Part shown: positions 33,162 through 42,535 of the stretch, in pieces | Layout: the number at the start of each line of letters is the position of its first letter | Numbering within the stretch: position 1 is the stretch's first letter | DNA from: Oegoconia quadripuncta | Taxonomy: Eukaryota > Arthropoda > Insecta > Lepidoptera > Autostichidae | Assembly (NCBI GenBank): GCA_949316235.1 | Contig: OX438749.1 | Coordinates: forward strand, 10,372,914 to 10,436,913 | Reading direction: 5' to 3' | Length of the DNA stretch: 64,000 nucleotides | Program-made: the position numbers and the translations under genes | Notes under the pieces: generated by a model | The model's input: the letters and a program-made list of their open reading frames with translations, nothing else | Database searches by the model: none | What the model was told of the DNA's origin: nothing

Positions 33162-34686
33162 GAAAAAAATTGTTATTTATGGTATTATTCGACTTTGTAG
33201 CAATGGTTTCCGGAACACAGTTATCTTTTTCGAGATAGGTGTTCTTATGTGGCAATTTTGTGAAGTAATATGGTATGGTTCCTTTGTCTGGAACACAAAT
33301 ATTAGCAAAATTAACTTTTTTGTCCGTGTTGATGCATCTACTGGCAATATTAGTTAAAAATTGTATCTTATACGCATCATAATCAATTGCAATATTAATT
33401 TTCCGACATGCAACGTCAATAAATTTCTTTTGATATAATAATTTGTTAATGTCAATATAGGTACAGTTCGTAAAAGTATTCGTCAATGATATTATACTAT
33501 TATTTAACATTTTTTCATTTAAGTTATTATTGTTGTTCACTGGAAGTATTAGTACGTTAGTTTTTTTTAAGTCATTCAATGCTATACATAAATTCCGGTA
33601 TAATAAGTTAGGGTCTACATCATTATTGCCGGTACAGATAATAACATAATCATTATTGTCTATTTGCTCTTTTATTACATCACAATAGCTCAGCACTTCT
33701 GATGATAAAGCATTGGGTTTAATGTATGCAAAAATTTGATATTTGTCGTTCCATTTATCGTATCTTGACTTTATTAAATTTATTGATAAACCCACTGCTT
33801 GTTCATCACCCAAAACTATTATTTGGGGTTTATGTTCAGTGGTATCCTTTCCTGACCGCTGCGGTGAACAGTCTGCAAAATTATTTCGTTTGCTGGCTCC
33901 ATCGTTTGTAATGCCCTGAGTTAGTATTTCGGCAGATTCTACCATGCTTGTTGTTGATATATCTTTTTGCTCATTGCAAAGCGATAGTTTGCTAATTGAG
34001 GCTGTTTCGATTGTTCTAGTATAACTAGTTTGAGATTTTTTTTGTGGCGAAGTCTTTATTGAACAATGAGAAAAGTTCAGTTTTGTCTTGTTTAAATTTT
34101 TATTACTATGCCTTTTTTTGGTCGACTTTTCAGTGGATTTACATATGGAAGTTAATTTTGTTATTTTATTCTTAAGCTCTTCAATTTCTCGCTTCAGTGA
34201 AAAGTTTTCCGATAACATGTTCTCAATTTCGTTGTGTGCTATTTGTAATTGTGTTTCCAATTCAACATTTTTGGCTTGTAATAATTTCACATCCTGTATT
34301 GTGTTTCTTATATTGGGACAGCTTCTATTAATCATGCTCTCGACGTCCGAATCATCACTGTCGTTCGTGCTTAGAGTCTCAAAGGAATTATCTGTTGACA
34401 CGTTGATGTTAAATTTTTTACGCTGTGTAATATTACGGTTCCGATCAGATAATAATAGTCTCGTAGACGATTGCATCAATTTCGGTGTACTGTTTATGTG
34501 CCCTTCCTGTCTTTGGGAATAACAGGAGTTACATTTCCAATTTCTCTTGTTATCTGTAGTCATAAGACAGAAACGTTTTTCGCCAACATTTGCGCATATT
34601 ATATGGTATGTTAACTCGCAAAGTGAACATGTAAGTAATTGTTTATTTAAAATTTCCTTACTGCATTTAATACATACTGGAGCCAT
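33139..34686 (-). CDS. LINE ORF1: PHD finger, coiled coil, esterase-like domain
   Basis: From the ATG at 34686 (AAGATAAGATGGCTCC) it encodes 515 residues. A PHD-like finger spans residues 5-55 with ligands C5, C8, C20, C23, H28, C31, C52 and C55 (C4HC3 spacing). A heptad-rich coiled coil lies at about 132-178, followed by a Ser/Thr/Asn-rich linker. An SGNH/GDSL-hydrolase-like domain covers about 287-440: IIVLGDEQAVGL, where a family member would have GDS, and IICTGNNDVD, equivalent to the GxND block. The nucleophile serine is replaced by glutamate, and I see no closing DxxH, so it is probably not an active esterase. In CR1 elements ORF1 is thought to bind the RNA and assist transposition. The TAA is at 33139-33141, and the last 38 bases overlap the open frame of ORF2. 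Confidence 0.92.
   Translation of the reverse strand: MAPVCIKCSKEILNKQLLTCSLCELTYHIICANVGEKRFCLMTTDNKRNWKCNSCYSQRQEGHINSTPKLMQSSTRLLLSDRNRNITQRKKFNINVSTDNSFETLSTNDSDDSDVESMINRSCPNIRNTIQDVKLLQAKNVELETQLQIAHNEIENMLSENFSLKREIEELKNKITKLTSICKSTEKSTKKRHSNKNLNKTKLNFSHCSIKTSPQKKSQTSYTRTIETASISKLSLCNEQKDISTTSMVESAEILTQGITNDGASKRNNFADCSPQRSGKDTTEHKPQIIVLGDEQAVGLSINLIKSRYDKWNDKYQIFAYIKPNALSSEVLSYCDVIKEQIDNNDYVIICTGNNDVDPNLLYRNLCIALNDLKKTNVLILPVNNNNNLNEKMLNNSIISLTNTFTNCTYIDINKLLYQKKFIDVACRKINIAIDYDAYKIQFLTNIASRCINTDKKVNFANICVPDKGTIPYYFTKLPHKNTYLEKDNCVPETIATKSNNTINNNFFREQSLQA
33163..33169 (-). promoter_or_regulatory. T7 run in the ORF1/ORF2 overlap, possible recoding site
   Basis: ORF1 reads AAT TTT TTT CGT here, while ORF2 reads ATT TTT TTC GTG in the +1 frame. 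Both frames are open only between 33139 and 33176, so any shift must fall in this 38-base window. The T run is its only slippery-looking element. This is an inference; reinitiation after the ORF1 stop is the alternative. Confidence 0.35.
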
Positions 34687-34761
34687 CTTATCTTTGATTG
34701 ACAACTTATAATTGTGACAATTTTATCGGAAATAAAGAAAAAAAAAAAAAAAAAAAAAGTC
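34687..34761 (-). other. LINE 5' untranslated region with T run
   Basis: Read on the minus strand: a run of 21 T (34758-34738) followed by about 50 bases leading to the ORF1 ATG. A T run this long would stop polymerase III, which matters because a tRNA-like promoter lies immediately upstream. Confidence 0.6.
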
Positions 34762-34851
34762 TATCCGGTGGCTGGCCGCGAACCACCTCCGATCAAACAC
34801 GCCACTCGTCAGAGTCCAAACCTTAAGCCAATAGGCCAACTAGTCACATAC
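34762..34851 (-). promoter_or_regulatory. tRNA-like module with A and B boxes
   Basis: On the minus strand: an A-box match TGGCCTATTGG (34838-34828) followed 43 bases later by a B-box match GGTTCGCGGCC (34784-34774). The spacing and the TTAAGG-TTTGGACTCT segment resemble a serine/leucine-type tRNA. The acceptor stem pairs poorly, so it is a tRNA-derived sequence rather than a working tRNA gene. It differs from the heads of SINE A and SINE B. It points the same way as the LINE and ends just before the T run. Confidence 0.5.
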
Positions 34852-34879
34852 TGTTGCAGGTGAAATATGCGACCATACG

Positions 34880-34888
34880 GAATCGTTT
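34880..34888. repeat. Candidate target-site duplication, 5' side
   Basis: GAATCGTTT, identical to 30014-30022. Because the left copy exactly abuts the LINE tail, a chance match within a kilobase is unlikely but not excluded. Confidence 0.5.
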
Positions 34889-35898
34889 ATGATTTGGAAC
34901 TTTAGGCGTTATTCGAAATAGTTTTTTCATTTCACCTTCACTGCGTAATGTTTATAATTTAACAATTTAATATCATAATATTTCGTTTTTAATTCACTGT
35001 AACTCAAACCTTTATCACCACATTATTTATGTTCTATCTTGCTTTCTTGTTATAGCCACACACATAATTTGTTTTGTTGGAATAGATTCATAATTTTATT
35101 ATTTTGTTTTAATTTATAGTAAATAACGTTTGTCAGTTTTTAGATATTATTGTCATATATACTAAATTCACAAATAATTTGTATAAATGTTTATTGTTGT
35201 CACTAATTGCGGCGAAATGTTTATTTGTCCGACTGGTGTTGTTGCCATTGAATTTCAAATTATTTTAAAAAATACTGCACAAATATTGCCACAAATAGTT
35301 TCACTTAAGATTTCGGTTATATGTAACAGTTTCCAAACGTTTTTGCACTAATGTAGACTATTTCACTATTTTATTTGAACACAGCTATGATACATCAATG
35401 TTTACGTGACGGCGGCGCCACCTATCCTATCTTTATTTGTTAGTTTGTTATTTCTTTATTAGTTTGTTATGGACTCTAGATATAAATACAATTAGTAAGT
35501 GCCTTTTGAACGTTGAAACGTTTATCCGAAATTCCACTGACAATATCTCGCTATTTAACATCGATCCTCTCATTTCTGAGATGGGTATATAAATCATTTA
35601 ATAACAGCATCTAACTTGAGGAGAAGAAATTATTGAAAATAATTATAAACTGTGTTGGCACCAAACGTACAGTCAGCCGCAGACTGAGCCAAGCACCCGT
35701 TTGCACGCATTAGTAAGCATGCAACCGCATTGTCGCAATTGTAATATGAACGCGAAGGTGAAATTGTATGGGAATTCGGTAAACCGCGCAAAGCTTGCTC
35801 ATGGTTCGTGGACTATTCGTTTGGTGTGAACATTCACTAAATAATACATTAGTTTTATTGCTACTGATCCCAAAACTGAATTTGTATAAAGTAAGACT
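34889..35898. other. No gene recognised
   Basis: AT-rich flank of the LINE. ACGGCGGCGCCACCTATCC near 35409 is a GC-rich island in AT-rich sequence and could be an old element edge. Confidence 0.35.
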
Positions 35899-36246
35899 TA
35901 TCCGTGGCTCAATGTAAACAACATTGGGTTTATGATTCGGAGGTCGCGGGTTCGATCCCCAGCGGGGTACCTATGTAAGGATGGCTTGCTGAATGTTTAA
36001 GCACTCGGTTTGGTTGGTGGTAGAGCAATTTAAATGTTCGCCTGGCTAGGTACCACCATCTTATCAAGCAGCCAAGCAGCAATGTTAATAGTATTGTTGT
36101 GTTCCGGTTGTCAGAGATAAGATAGCCAGTCCCCCAAATGTGTTGCAGTTTCCGGATCAGTACGCTTCCACCTTCGACCTCATCTTCACTTAACATCAGG
36201 TGTGATTGAGATCAAGAACCTATATCCGTTGTGCATAAAAAAAAAA
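35899..36246 (+). mobile_element. SINE A, full length
   Basis: Head TCCGTGGCTCAATGTAAAC with B box GGTTCGATCCC near 35950. The body carries an extra block, GATGGCTTGCTGAATG, near 35980 that other copies lack. The 3' end is CATCAGGTGTGATTGAG, GTTGTGCAT and poly-A. The extra block is a local insertion or a subfamily mark. Confidence 0.92.
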
Positions 36247-37366
36247 TATAAATTCCAGACATTTCCACTTGTGGAAATGTGGTCTGGTCACAGTCAGCTG
36301 TCATAACCCAGGATAAGTACAGTATTACATGATGGATTTTAACAGACTCCAAAATCCGCAAGTTAAATTCTTTAACTCCTATTATTACAAGAAGGTAGAT
36401 CAAAATTCCATTCGGGGTTCCAAATCAATTCCATTAAACGAAATCGTGTAAGTACCGTACCTACCAAACCTCTACGACCTATCAAAGGCAATCAGTCAGA
36501 ATCTATTTGTGTTTTACCTATCTGTTTGATCCAAATATTTTAATAAATATATATTTAAAATAAACTTATGATTGCAATCATATTCCCTTCATATCATCTT
36601 TAGTCTCTAATATGTCTTCTTCAAATAGTATATACAACAGAGTCGCTATTCGCATGTGTCTGTTTGTGCGCTTAGTTGAACGACTTGGTTAGCTTAATAG
36701 AACAACTTCTAAACTTAGCAACGGAACTTGATAAGATTTTTAAGGTTTCGTGGTCAACAAGGAACCCTTTTAGTTTTGCCATGTTCGTCTGTACGCAGCT
36801 TAGCGGGTCTTAATATCAGAAAACTGTAATTTGTTATGGGGACATTTGTTTGTTTTGCTGTTTATCATGTCGACAAACTGGTAAAATAAAATCTTGAAAG
36901 AAGTAATTGCACGTGAGAAGCCGGGCGGGTTTTTAGTATGTATATGAAGAATGTTTTTCGATTGAATCTTGTCTGGAGGTCATGTGTAGGCGAAATTTCC
37001 ATCAACAATATTTTTCTTATATCTCAACTTCAAAGGATTTCTGTCGAAATTTATATACCTATGTAAGACAAACAAAAGTGTTTTGTCTGACAAATCAAAC
37101 ATAAAACTCTTGTGTTTAATAAGTAAGCCCTGTAATAGATCACCTGCTAAAACAGCCAAATTTACTTCGCTAGAGAGAAACTTGTAGTGGGTGACGTACA
37201 GGTGTAGTGTTTAAAACAAACTTTAGTAGGGGCAGTCATTAATCATTCCCGTGCAGACGCGTAAACACACACTCGTAACAGTCAGTGTAATGAACATCGA
37301 ACATGGAAATTGTGATGTATATGAAAGTAGTAATGAAAGTTTATTGTGTGACAAATTGCATTCAAC
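36247..37366. other. Unrecognised, with possible repeat pieces
   Basis: 36257-36289 forms an imperfect hairpin (CCAGACATTTCCAC against GTGGAAATGTGGTCTGG). 36740-36950 has phrases such as GAGAAGCCGGGCGGGTTTTTAGT that resemble the ends of common lepidopteran repeats (recalled). No coding signal. Confidence 0.4.
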
Positions 37367-37421
37367 AAAATGGTCATTAGTCCTCCAACTATGTTAGAGT
37401 TGGAGGACTAATGACCATTTT
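37367..37421. repeat. Perfect hairpin, 24-bp arms
   Basis: Left arm 37367-37390 (AAAATGGTCATTAGTCCTCC...), seven-base loop ATGTTAG, and right arm 37398-37421, the exact reverse complement. Confidence 0.93.
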
Positions 37422-37435
37422 CACCTATAAAAAGA

Positions 37436-37460
37436 GTCCCCTTAGGGGTTTTAAGGGGAC
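37436..37460. repeat. Small perfect hairpin, 9-bp arms
   Basis: GTCCCCTTA, loop GGGGTTT, TAAGGGGAC. It lies 14 bases after the 24-bp hairpin. A rho-independent terminator reading does not apply to a nuclear insect genome. Confidence 0.85.
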
Positions 37461-37734
37461 CTAACAGAAGTTTTGTTTTCACCAACGACGCTAAAGCGCG
37501 CGCCGCCTTACGTACTTCGATCCGTCTTACGCTTTTCGTCTAAGGTCGATCTACTTATAAATGACAGATATTTTGATTTTAAATTTTTGTTGCTAACGAA
37601 TTGTCAAACAGTCGCTCTTTAACTTTTTTAAGTAAAGACTATCGGGTATACATCTCAATGTCAGTAATTTTAAATTGAATGTTAATTATTTAGCTAACTT
37701 GATATACGAGTTTAACCAAGGAATAGAATAGCTG
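37461..37734. other. No feature recognised
   Basis: No gene or repeat signal seen. Confidence 0.35.
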
Positions 37735-38046
37735 AAATTTCATTGATGAGACGAAATCAGATTTTATAACTAAAATTGAAAATTTAGAAAACCCCTAGAA
37801 TAACCAACCGCTGAATCGATTTTGATTAAACTTGTCTAAGAACAACTGCTGGAACAATAAAGTATTCTGGACATCAACAACTGGACAATAAAGTATTCTG
37901 ATTCTGGAAAACCTGCTTTCAAAAAAAAATGTATCCAAATGTTCACCCGTTTAAAAGCTACCGTGCCACGGGACAGACAGCACATACACTCACACATAGT
38001 GGTCAAACTTATAACACCCCACTTTTTGCGTCGGGAGTTAAAAACT
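37735..38046 (+). repeat. Interspersed repeat ending CGGGAGTTAAAAAC
   Basis: Its end (ACTTATAACACCCCACTTTT, then TGCGTCGGGAGTTAAAAAC) parallels that of a second copy at 46140-46312 (GCTTATGACATCCCTATTTT, then TGTATCGGGGGTTTGAAAA). The last block is a well-known lepidopteran repeat end (recalled). It contains an internal near-duplication: ACAATAAAGTATTCTG occurs twice (about 37855 and 37885). Non-coding. Confidence 0.5.
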
Positions 38047-38391
38047 AATGAAAATTCGTTGCGTCAAGTCTTCGATATGTGTCACACGGGAAATATAATT
38101 TCTAACCTAGTTCCGGATAGAGGTCCATCCACAAATATTCAATAAGAAACAATGGGTATTCAATTAAAGTGGCTCTAGCCAGCGAAAGCAGAATTGGCGG
38201 AGACGCAATAATATGGGCGCTGAGTGGACATTATTGCCAGTTATTAGGTCCGCACAGTTTATCGCTACGGGCCATACTGAATTCTAAGCAGCCTTATTGT
38301 TACAGCTGTAATAAGACTAACCACGTAGGTATGTTTTTGTTAGTGCATTTATACGAGTATGTAAATAAGTTAGGGTACTCAGGATAAATAT
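38047..38391. other. Open but unassigned frame
   Basis: 38169-38387 is open for 72 codons from a GTG and contains CYSCNKTNH, which superficially resembles a zinc knuckle but lacks the last cysteine. No gene is claimed. Confidence 0.3.
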
Positions 38392-38525
38392 TTTTGTAAT
38401 ATTTCGGACATTTACACAAATTATCTAGTTCTAAACTAAACAAAGTCTGTACAATGACAACGGTTAAACTTACGTAAATATTTGTATAAACATTTATGAC
38501 TCGAGAATAAATAAAGGTATAAATA
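38392..38525 (-). mobile_element. Decayed SINE B-like remnant
   Basis: ACACAAATTATCTAGTTCTAAACTAA and ATTTATGACTCGAGAATAAA correspond in order to the body of the copy at 62311 and to related lepidopteran SINEs. The tRNA-like head is missing. Confidence 0.45.
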
Positions 38526-38960
38526 CTACAAAAAAAGAAAGTTTAAAACGTAAGTACCTTGAATTTGAATTAATGAGATCAAATTTCCGGCGACTACATA
38601 TTTATTTGATCATTCTTATTATACGAAGAGATGTAAACGAGTCGAGTGTATAATCACAGTATATCTAGAAAATCGTCTTTGGTTCCCTTTACAAAGTTTT
38701 CTCATTAAATCATTGGTCACAGAGAAATTTATTAAATGGACTTTCTAATTAATTTTCATATCAATAGCTGAGTTAACCTGATGAAAAGTCTGAACCTTTC
38801 TTTTGTTTCTAATGTAATTACCTGTTCCTTTTGATCTGTCGAGTAATGTTTCTATCATTCCTTAACATCATTGATGGCACTCTTAACTGGGAAATTTGAT
38901 TGGCTACCAATTTAACTGGGGTATTCAATAAAACGTAGCATCAATTTGGAAAAAGAATAA
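38526..38960. other. No feature recognised
   Basis: AT-rich spacer. Confidence 0.35.
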
Positions 38961-39170
38961 TAACATGATGTCAATAAACGAAATAATAATATGCAGGTTA
39001 CGTGTATAAGCCGACTCCGCAAGTAGTCATTCATTAAAAGGGCCTACCTATGTTTACGTAAAGCCGTAAACATTAGATTCCAGCTGATATAAAACTTCCT
39101 TTCAATAAATTTAACAATACTATAAAATAGAAACTTATTAAAAAAAGAAATATTTGTATGATCATAGATG
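38961..39170 (+). pseudogene. Heavily decayed LINE ORF2 3' fragment
   Basis: It aligns base by base with 41484-41700: AACATGATGTCAATA.A.GAAATAATAA, then GTCATTCATTAAAAGGGCCTACC against GTAATTCATTCAAAGGGCTACC, then CTTCCTTTCA.TAAATTTAA. Stops and small indels destroy the frame. It is an older copy of the family at 25625 and 41440. Confidence 0.75.
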
Positions 39171-41419
39171 ATTCAGATATAGTTAGAGATGATGGTATTT
39201 TAAAATTTATATCATATATATTTAATTTGAATCAACGGGAACCTTATTGCGAAAACTTATACACGAGCAACTAGATCGTTCGCATGACATGCCATTAATT
39301 CACAATTAATAATAAAATGAATGGCTCTTTTCGTAATAGAAAACACGTTTTCAGAAAAAAAGAGCGCCCTTCGAGTCTCATGTTTATCTTTCTCAGGGGA
39401 AAATCGCTTTTCGAACAACAGAGCTTGGAACATGTATCTAAAATAAGACTATTTTTACTGTGTACCTACAAAATATTTTTTTTTTACTTTAACTTTAATT
39501 ATTATTTTCTATATAAAAGTTATGTATTAAACGGGATCGAAATCCTCGTATGAAACTCTAATTTAAAAATATACTGAAATTTTTGATGCATTTTTCATTT
39601 TCCCGACCACGGCCAGCCGAAAAGAAAATGTTATCATTTTAGCAGTCTATGTATGATATAATATGGGTATGGTATTGAAGTGCAATCGTAGCGAACAAAC
39701 TAAATAAAAAAAAAATAGATGTCGTTGAATTTCTTTATACCTATAGTGTTTCGATTATTATATACTACGAAAAATAAGATATTATTGTATCCATGGGCGC
39801 CATGTTGATTCGATACATAAAGTCTACCGCGTTTGCTTATGTGGTAGTTCTTATAGTTTTTGATTTAATAGTCTATTAATGTTTTTGGTAGTCGGGTTTT
39901 AGTTTTACTTGTGTTTATGAAAGTAGGTACTAACTTTAATAACAGAATCCTTACCAGTATGGGTAGCATGACCACACGCGATATAGTTTATCACATGTTG
40001 TATCACGCGTTTCTGTCAAAATGCTGCTCTGTTATGTCGCTTATTTTGACAGTGGACCGAGATAAAAGTGTGAAAAACTGTATCGCAAGTTGTCATCCTA
40101 CAACTGCATTGTGCACCCCTTCATTAAACATGTGTTACAATAATTTCAAGGAAACAAAAATGATTCTTTTTATCTTTATCTTATCTAATAAGAGTTAAAT
40201 TAATTAGGTACTGACTGCGTTAGACAAATGTAATTCAATTCAGAGTAAAGCGCTGGATTAACTTAGCGTTGAGACAGGAATCTTTTCTCGAGCGCCGCTT
40301 TAAACGTGTTGCCTATTTATTTTAGATATTTAATTTTACCTTTGCTTTGTTTCCATTTCTTTGTCTTTTTATTGCACGCCCAGTCGGAGGGTTCAGTTGG
40401 GCGTAATACAGAGATAAGTTTAAAAGAAATGCCTCCTTTAATCTTATTGTTGTGCAAATACTCCGAAACTGCGACCCGGTTTGGGTTTGTTATTATTGGC
40501 GGGTTCTGAGCCGGGCCCGTGAAATAAAAGCGAATTACTTTCCACCTTGACAAGTAATTGCTGTTATGAAAACGGTTGTCGGGGACTAATTCGCGTTTCT
40601 GAAAGTTGCAGAAATTGAATTTGCGAATTTTCTTTATGGAGTTATGGTTATCCTCAGTTAGTGGAGTAAAAAGTTGAGCCAAGTTTTTATGGTAATGATA
40701 TCATTTCATGGTTAGGTGTTACGATGTTTAATACAGTTTCCAGCTGCTTGTCGTTACTGCGTCCTTAGAAACTTTGTAATACTTACCTATAATAAATTCA
40801 TTTCATAAGCATTACTGACAAATATTATGGATATATTATAAATAATGGTCTGATAAAAATTTCACATGAAACCTGCCTACGCGACATTACTTAATAACTT
40901 TTCGAAATTATACTTAAATAAATATTTCGGGGCTTCTTTTTATTAATAATAAGTATAAGTAATAATATATAAAAAATGACGCAAATTTATTTAATTGAAG
41001 ACAGGAGTTGTTTCAATTGTTATAGCTCATGCACATCTAAGAACGAACGAAGAAAGAACACACCTTCTAGAGCTATATTCAAGTATTTTATAAGTTCTTT
41101 GTGTAGCAAAGGCTAACATCACGAGTCTTTAGTATCTAGGTGAAAAGTTGTGTGGTTACTGTTTATAGTTGTGCTAAGTGTGACTATCGCAGAACTACAA
41201 AAAATCCACAAACATGGTATTTCTGTGATACTGACTTGGTCTCTTCTACGTAATAGATGCAATTACTGTTTATCTGCCTTCTCGCCGTTTTTGGAGCTAG
41301 AAATGAAACACAGAGCGCAACAACCGTAAAGTGAAATATATTCGTCCCAACGTACTGCGACTCAAGTCGGGTGATGTAGTTAGCTAGTCACATGATCGGT
41401 TCAGGGCTAGAGGTGACCT
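39171..41419. other. 2.2 kb without recognised genes
   Basis: 40317-40682 (minus) is open for about 120 codons with no recognised motif. Around 40380-40640 composition is less AT-rich than the surroundings, so conserved non-coding DNA or an unknown exon is possible. The rest is AT-rich. Confidence 0.35.
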
Positions 41420-41439
41420 TTGACTTTAAATCGGTTGCT

Positions 41440-41760
41440 GGAAAGATTTGACATTCATATGTGGAAAGAATATAGTGATAAACATGATGTCAATACAAGA
41501 AATAATAAACTTGCAGGTCACCTAATTCGTCTCTGCAAAGTCAGTAATTCATTCAAAGGGCTACCTATGTATATACGTTTTTTCAATAAGATTCCTCTTG
41601 ATATAAAATATCTTCCTTTCAGTAAATTTAAAGATACTGTAAAACAGAAACTTATTAACAAAGCATATTATAAAATATCAGACTATATTTAGATGATAAT
41701 CATCCCTGGAACATAACCATCTCGGTCGCATGCCAGACTAATATTTTATTATTAATTATA
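41440..41760 (+). pseudogene. 5'-truncated LINE ORF2 fragment
   Basis: It encodes the last ~85 residues of a CR1/Jockey-group ORF2: YSDKHDVNTRNNKLAGH, SFKGLPMYIRFFNKIPLDIK, KQKLINKAYYKISDYI, then a stop at about 41692. The counterpart at 25631 has NSDIHNVNTRYKNKLAVH and GYYKISDYLDD. The 3' untranslated part is cut short. A minus-strand SINE A copy starts only 20 bases downstream. Confidence 0.8.
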
Positions 41761-41779
41761 AAAGAAAACAAGCAGTAGC

Positions 41780-42024
41780 TTTTTTTATGCACAACGGTCT
41801 AGCACTTGACCTGATGTTAAGTGAAGATGAGGCCGAAGGTGGAAGCGCACTGACCCTGATACCCAAATATTTAGGGAACTGGCTATCTTATCTCTCGTAG
41901 CTTGCCAGGCGGACATTTAAAACGCCTTACCACCAACCAAACCGAGTACTAAACATGTACCCCGCTGAGAATCGAACCTGCTATTCGTAAACCCTATATT
42001 GTTTACATTGAGCCACGGAGGTGG
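41780..42024 (-). mobile_element. SINE A copy with internal deletion
   Basis: Tail at 41780 and tRNA-like head ending AGCCACGGAGGTGG near 42024. The middle block (ACAACC...GATGGTGG) is deleted between CTTATCTCT and CGTAGCTTGCCAGG, and part of the CCTCAATCACA block is also missing. Confidence 0.85.
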
Positions 42025-42404
42025 TCTTGTGTAAAATATAAAATCTGAGTTTTAAGTGCAGGGTACACCGACAAAAAACGGCATTTTTGACTTTGGCTAC
42101 ATAACAACAGAATGTGTGCAGTTGTAAAATACATTTCACTAGAGGCATCTAGACGTGGGTGGCGCAGTTTGCAGTGCTCGGCTGAACACAAGCTGAGTGG
42201 GCAAGTGGTTCCGCGCCCGATTCCGGTAATTGGTAAATCTTAGCTGACGGTGCTCTTTGCAATTAAGCAGAGCTCCAATAATGCATCTATAGATCAAAAC
42301 CGAATTTGATGTGTTTGCGATAACTAATTGGAAATAGTAAAGTATGGCTTAGTATTTTCCTCTTCATATTATTATCTGTTTTTGGACTGGACTCCAGTAG
42401 ACTT
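42025..42404. other. No feature recognised
   Basis: Mixed sequence between repeats. The 62-codon minus-strand frame here is probably chance. Confidence 0.35.
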
Positions 42405-42535
42405 ATTTATTTATTTAACACTTTATTGCATATATAATACAAACATACATTGAACAAACATAGGACAGAAATTACAATACACAAAAGGCGAGCTTATCTC
42501 TGTAAGAGATTTCTTCCAGCAAACACTCGGAAGGA
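42405..42535 (-). mobile_element. LINE 3' untranslated end
   Basis: Read on the minus strand: TGCTGGAAGAAATCTCTTAC, AGAGATAAGCTCGCCTTTTG, and a tail region TGCAATAAAGTGTTAAATAA. It is the same type as 13760-13880 in opposite orientation. Confidence 0.6.

Larger units (their letters stand above)
30023..34879 (-). mobile_element. Near-intact CR1-group non-LTR retrotransposon
   Basis: A minus-strand LINE of about 4.86 kb with two long uninterrupted reading frames, a 3' untranslated region (30048-30263) with AATAAA-like sequence, and an (ATTTC)5 tail. ORF1 carries a PHD-like finger and an esterase-like domain, the combination described for CR1-like elements. ORF2 carries an AP endonuclease and reverse transcriptase. 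The 5' boundary is placed by the 9-bp repeat GAATCGTTT at 30014 and 34880. That choice takes in a 21-base A/T run (34738-34758) and a tRNA-like module (34762-34851). If the repeat is coincidental, the element ends nearer 34738. Both frames lack stops or shifts and all catalytic motifs seen are intact, so the insertion is probably recent and may be competent. Confidence 0.88.

Noticed and set aside
30547..34522. Plus-strand frames at 30547, 32332, 33154, 33726 and 34088
   Set aside because: They lie antisense to the long LINE ORFs and have no motifs of their own. The 144-codon frame at 34088 is the complement of the coiled-coil and linker region.
37436..37460. Transcription terminator (stem-loop)
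   Set aside because: A bacterial-type terminator has no meaning in this nuclear genome. It is listed as a hairpin only.
38169..38387. Retroviral-type zinc knuckle (CYSCNKTNH...)
   Set aside because: The last cysteine of C-x2-C-x4-H-x4-C is missing, and there is no neighbouring gag, protease or reverse transcriptase sequence.
40317..40682. 121-codon minus-strand frame as a host gene
   Set aside because: No domain, no splice sites and no repeat relation. Length alone is not enough in 64 kb of AT-rich DNA. Mentioned only as unassigned.
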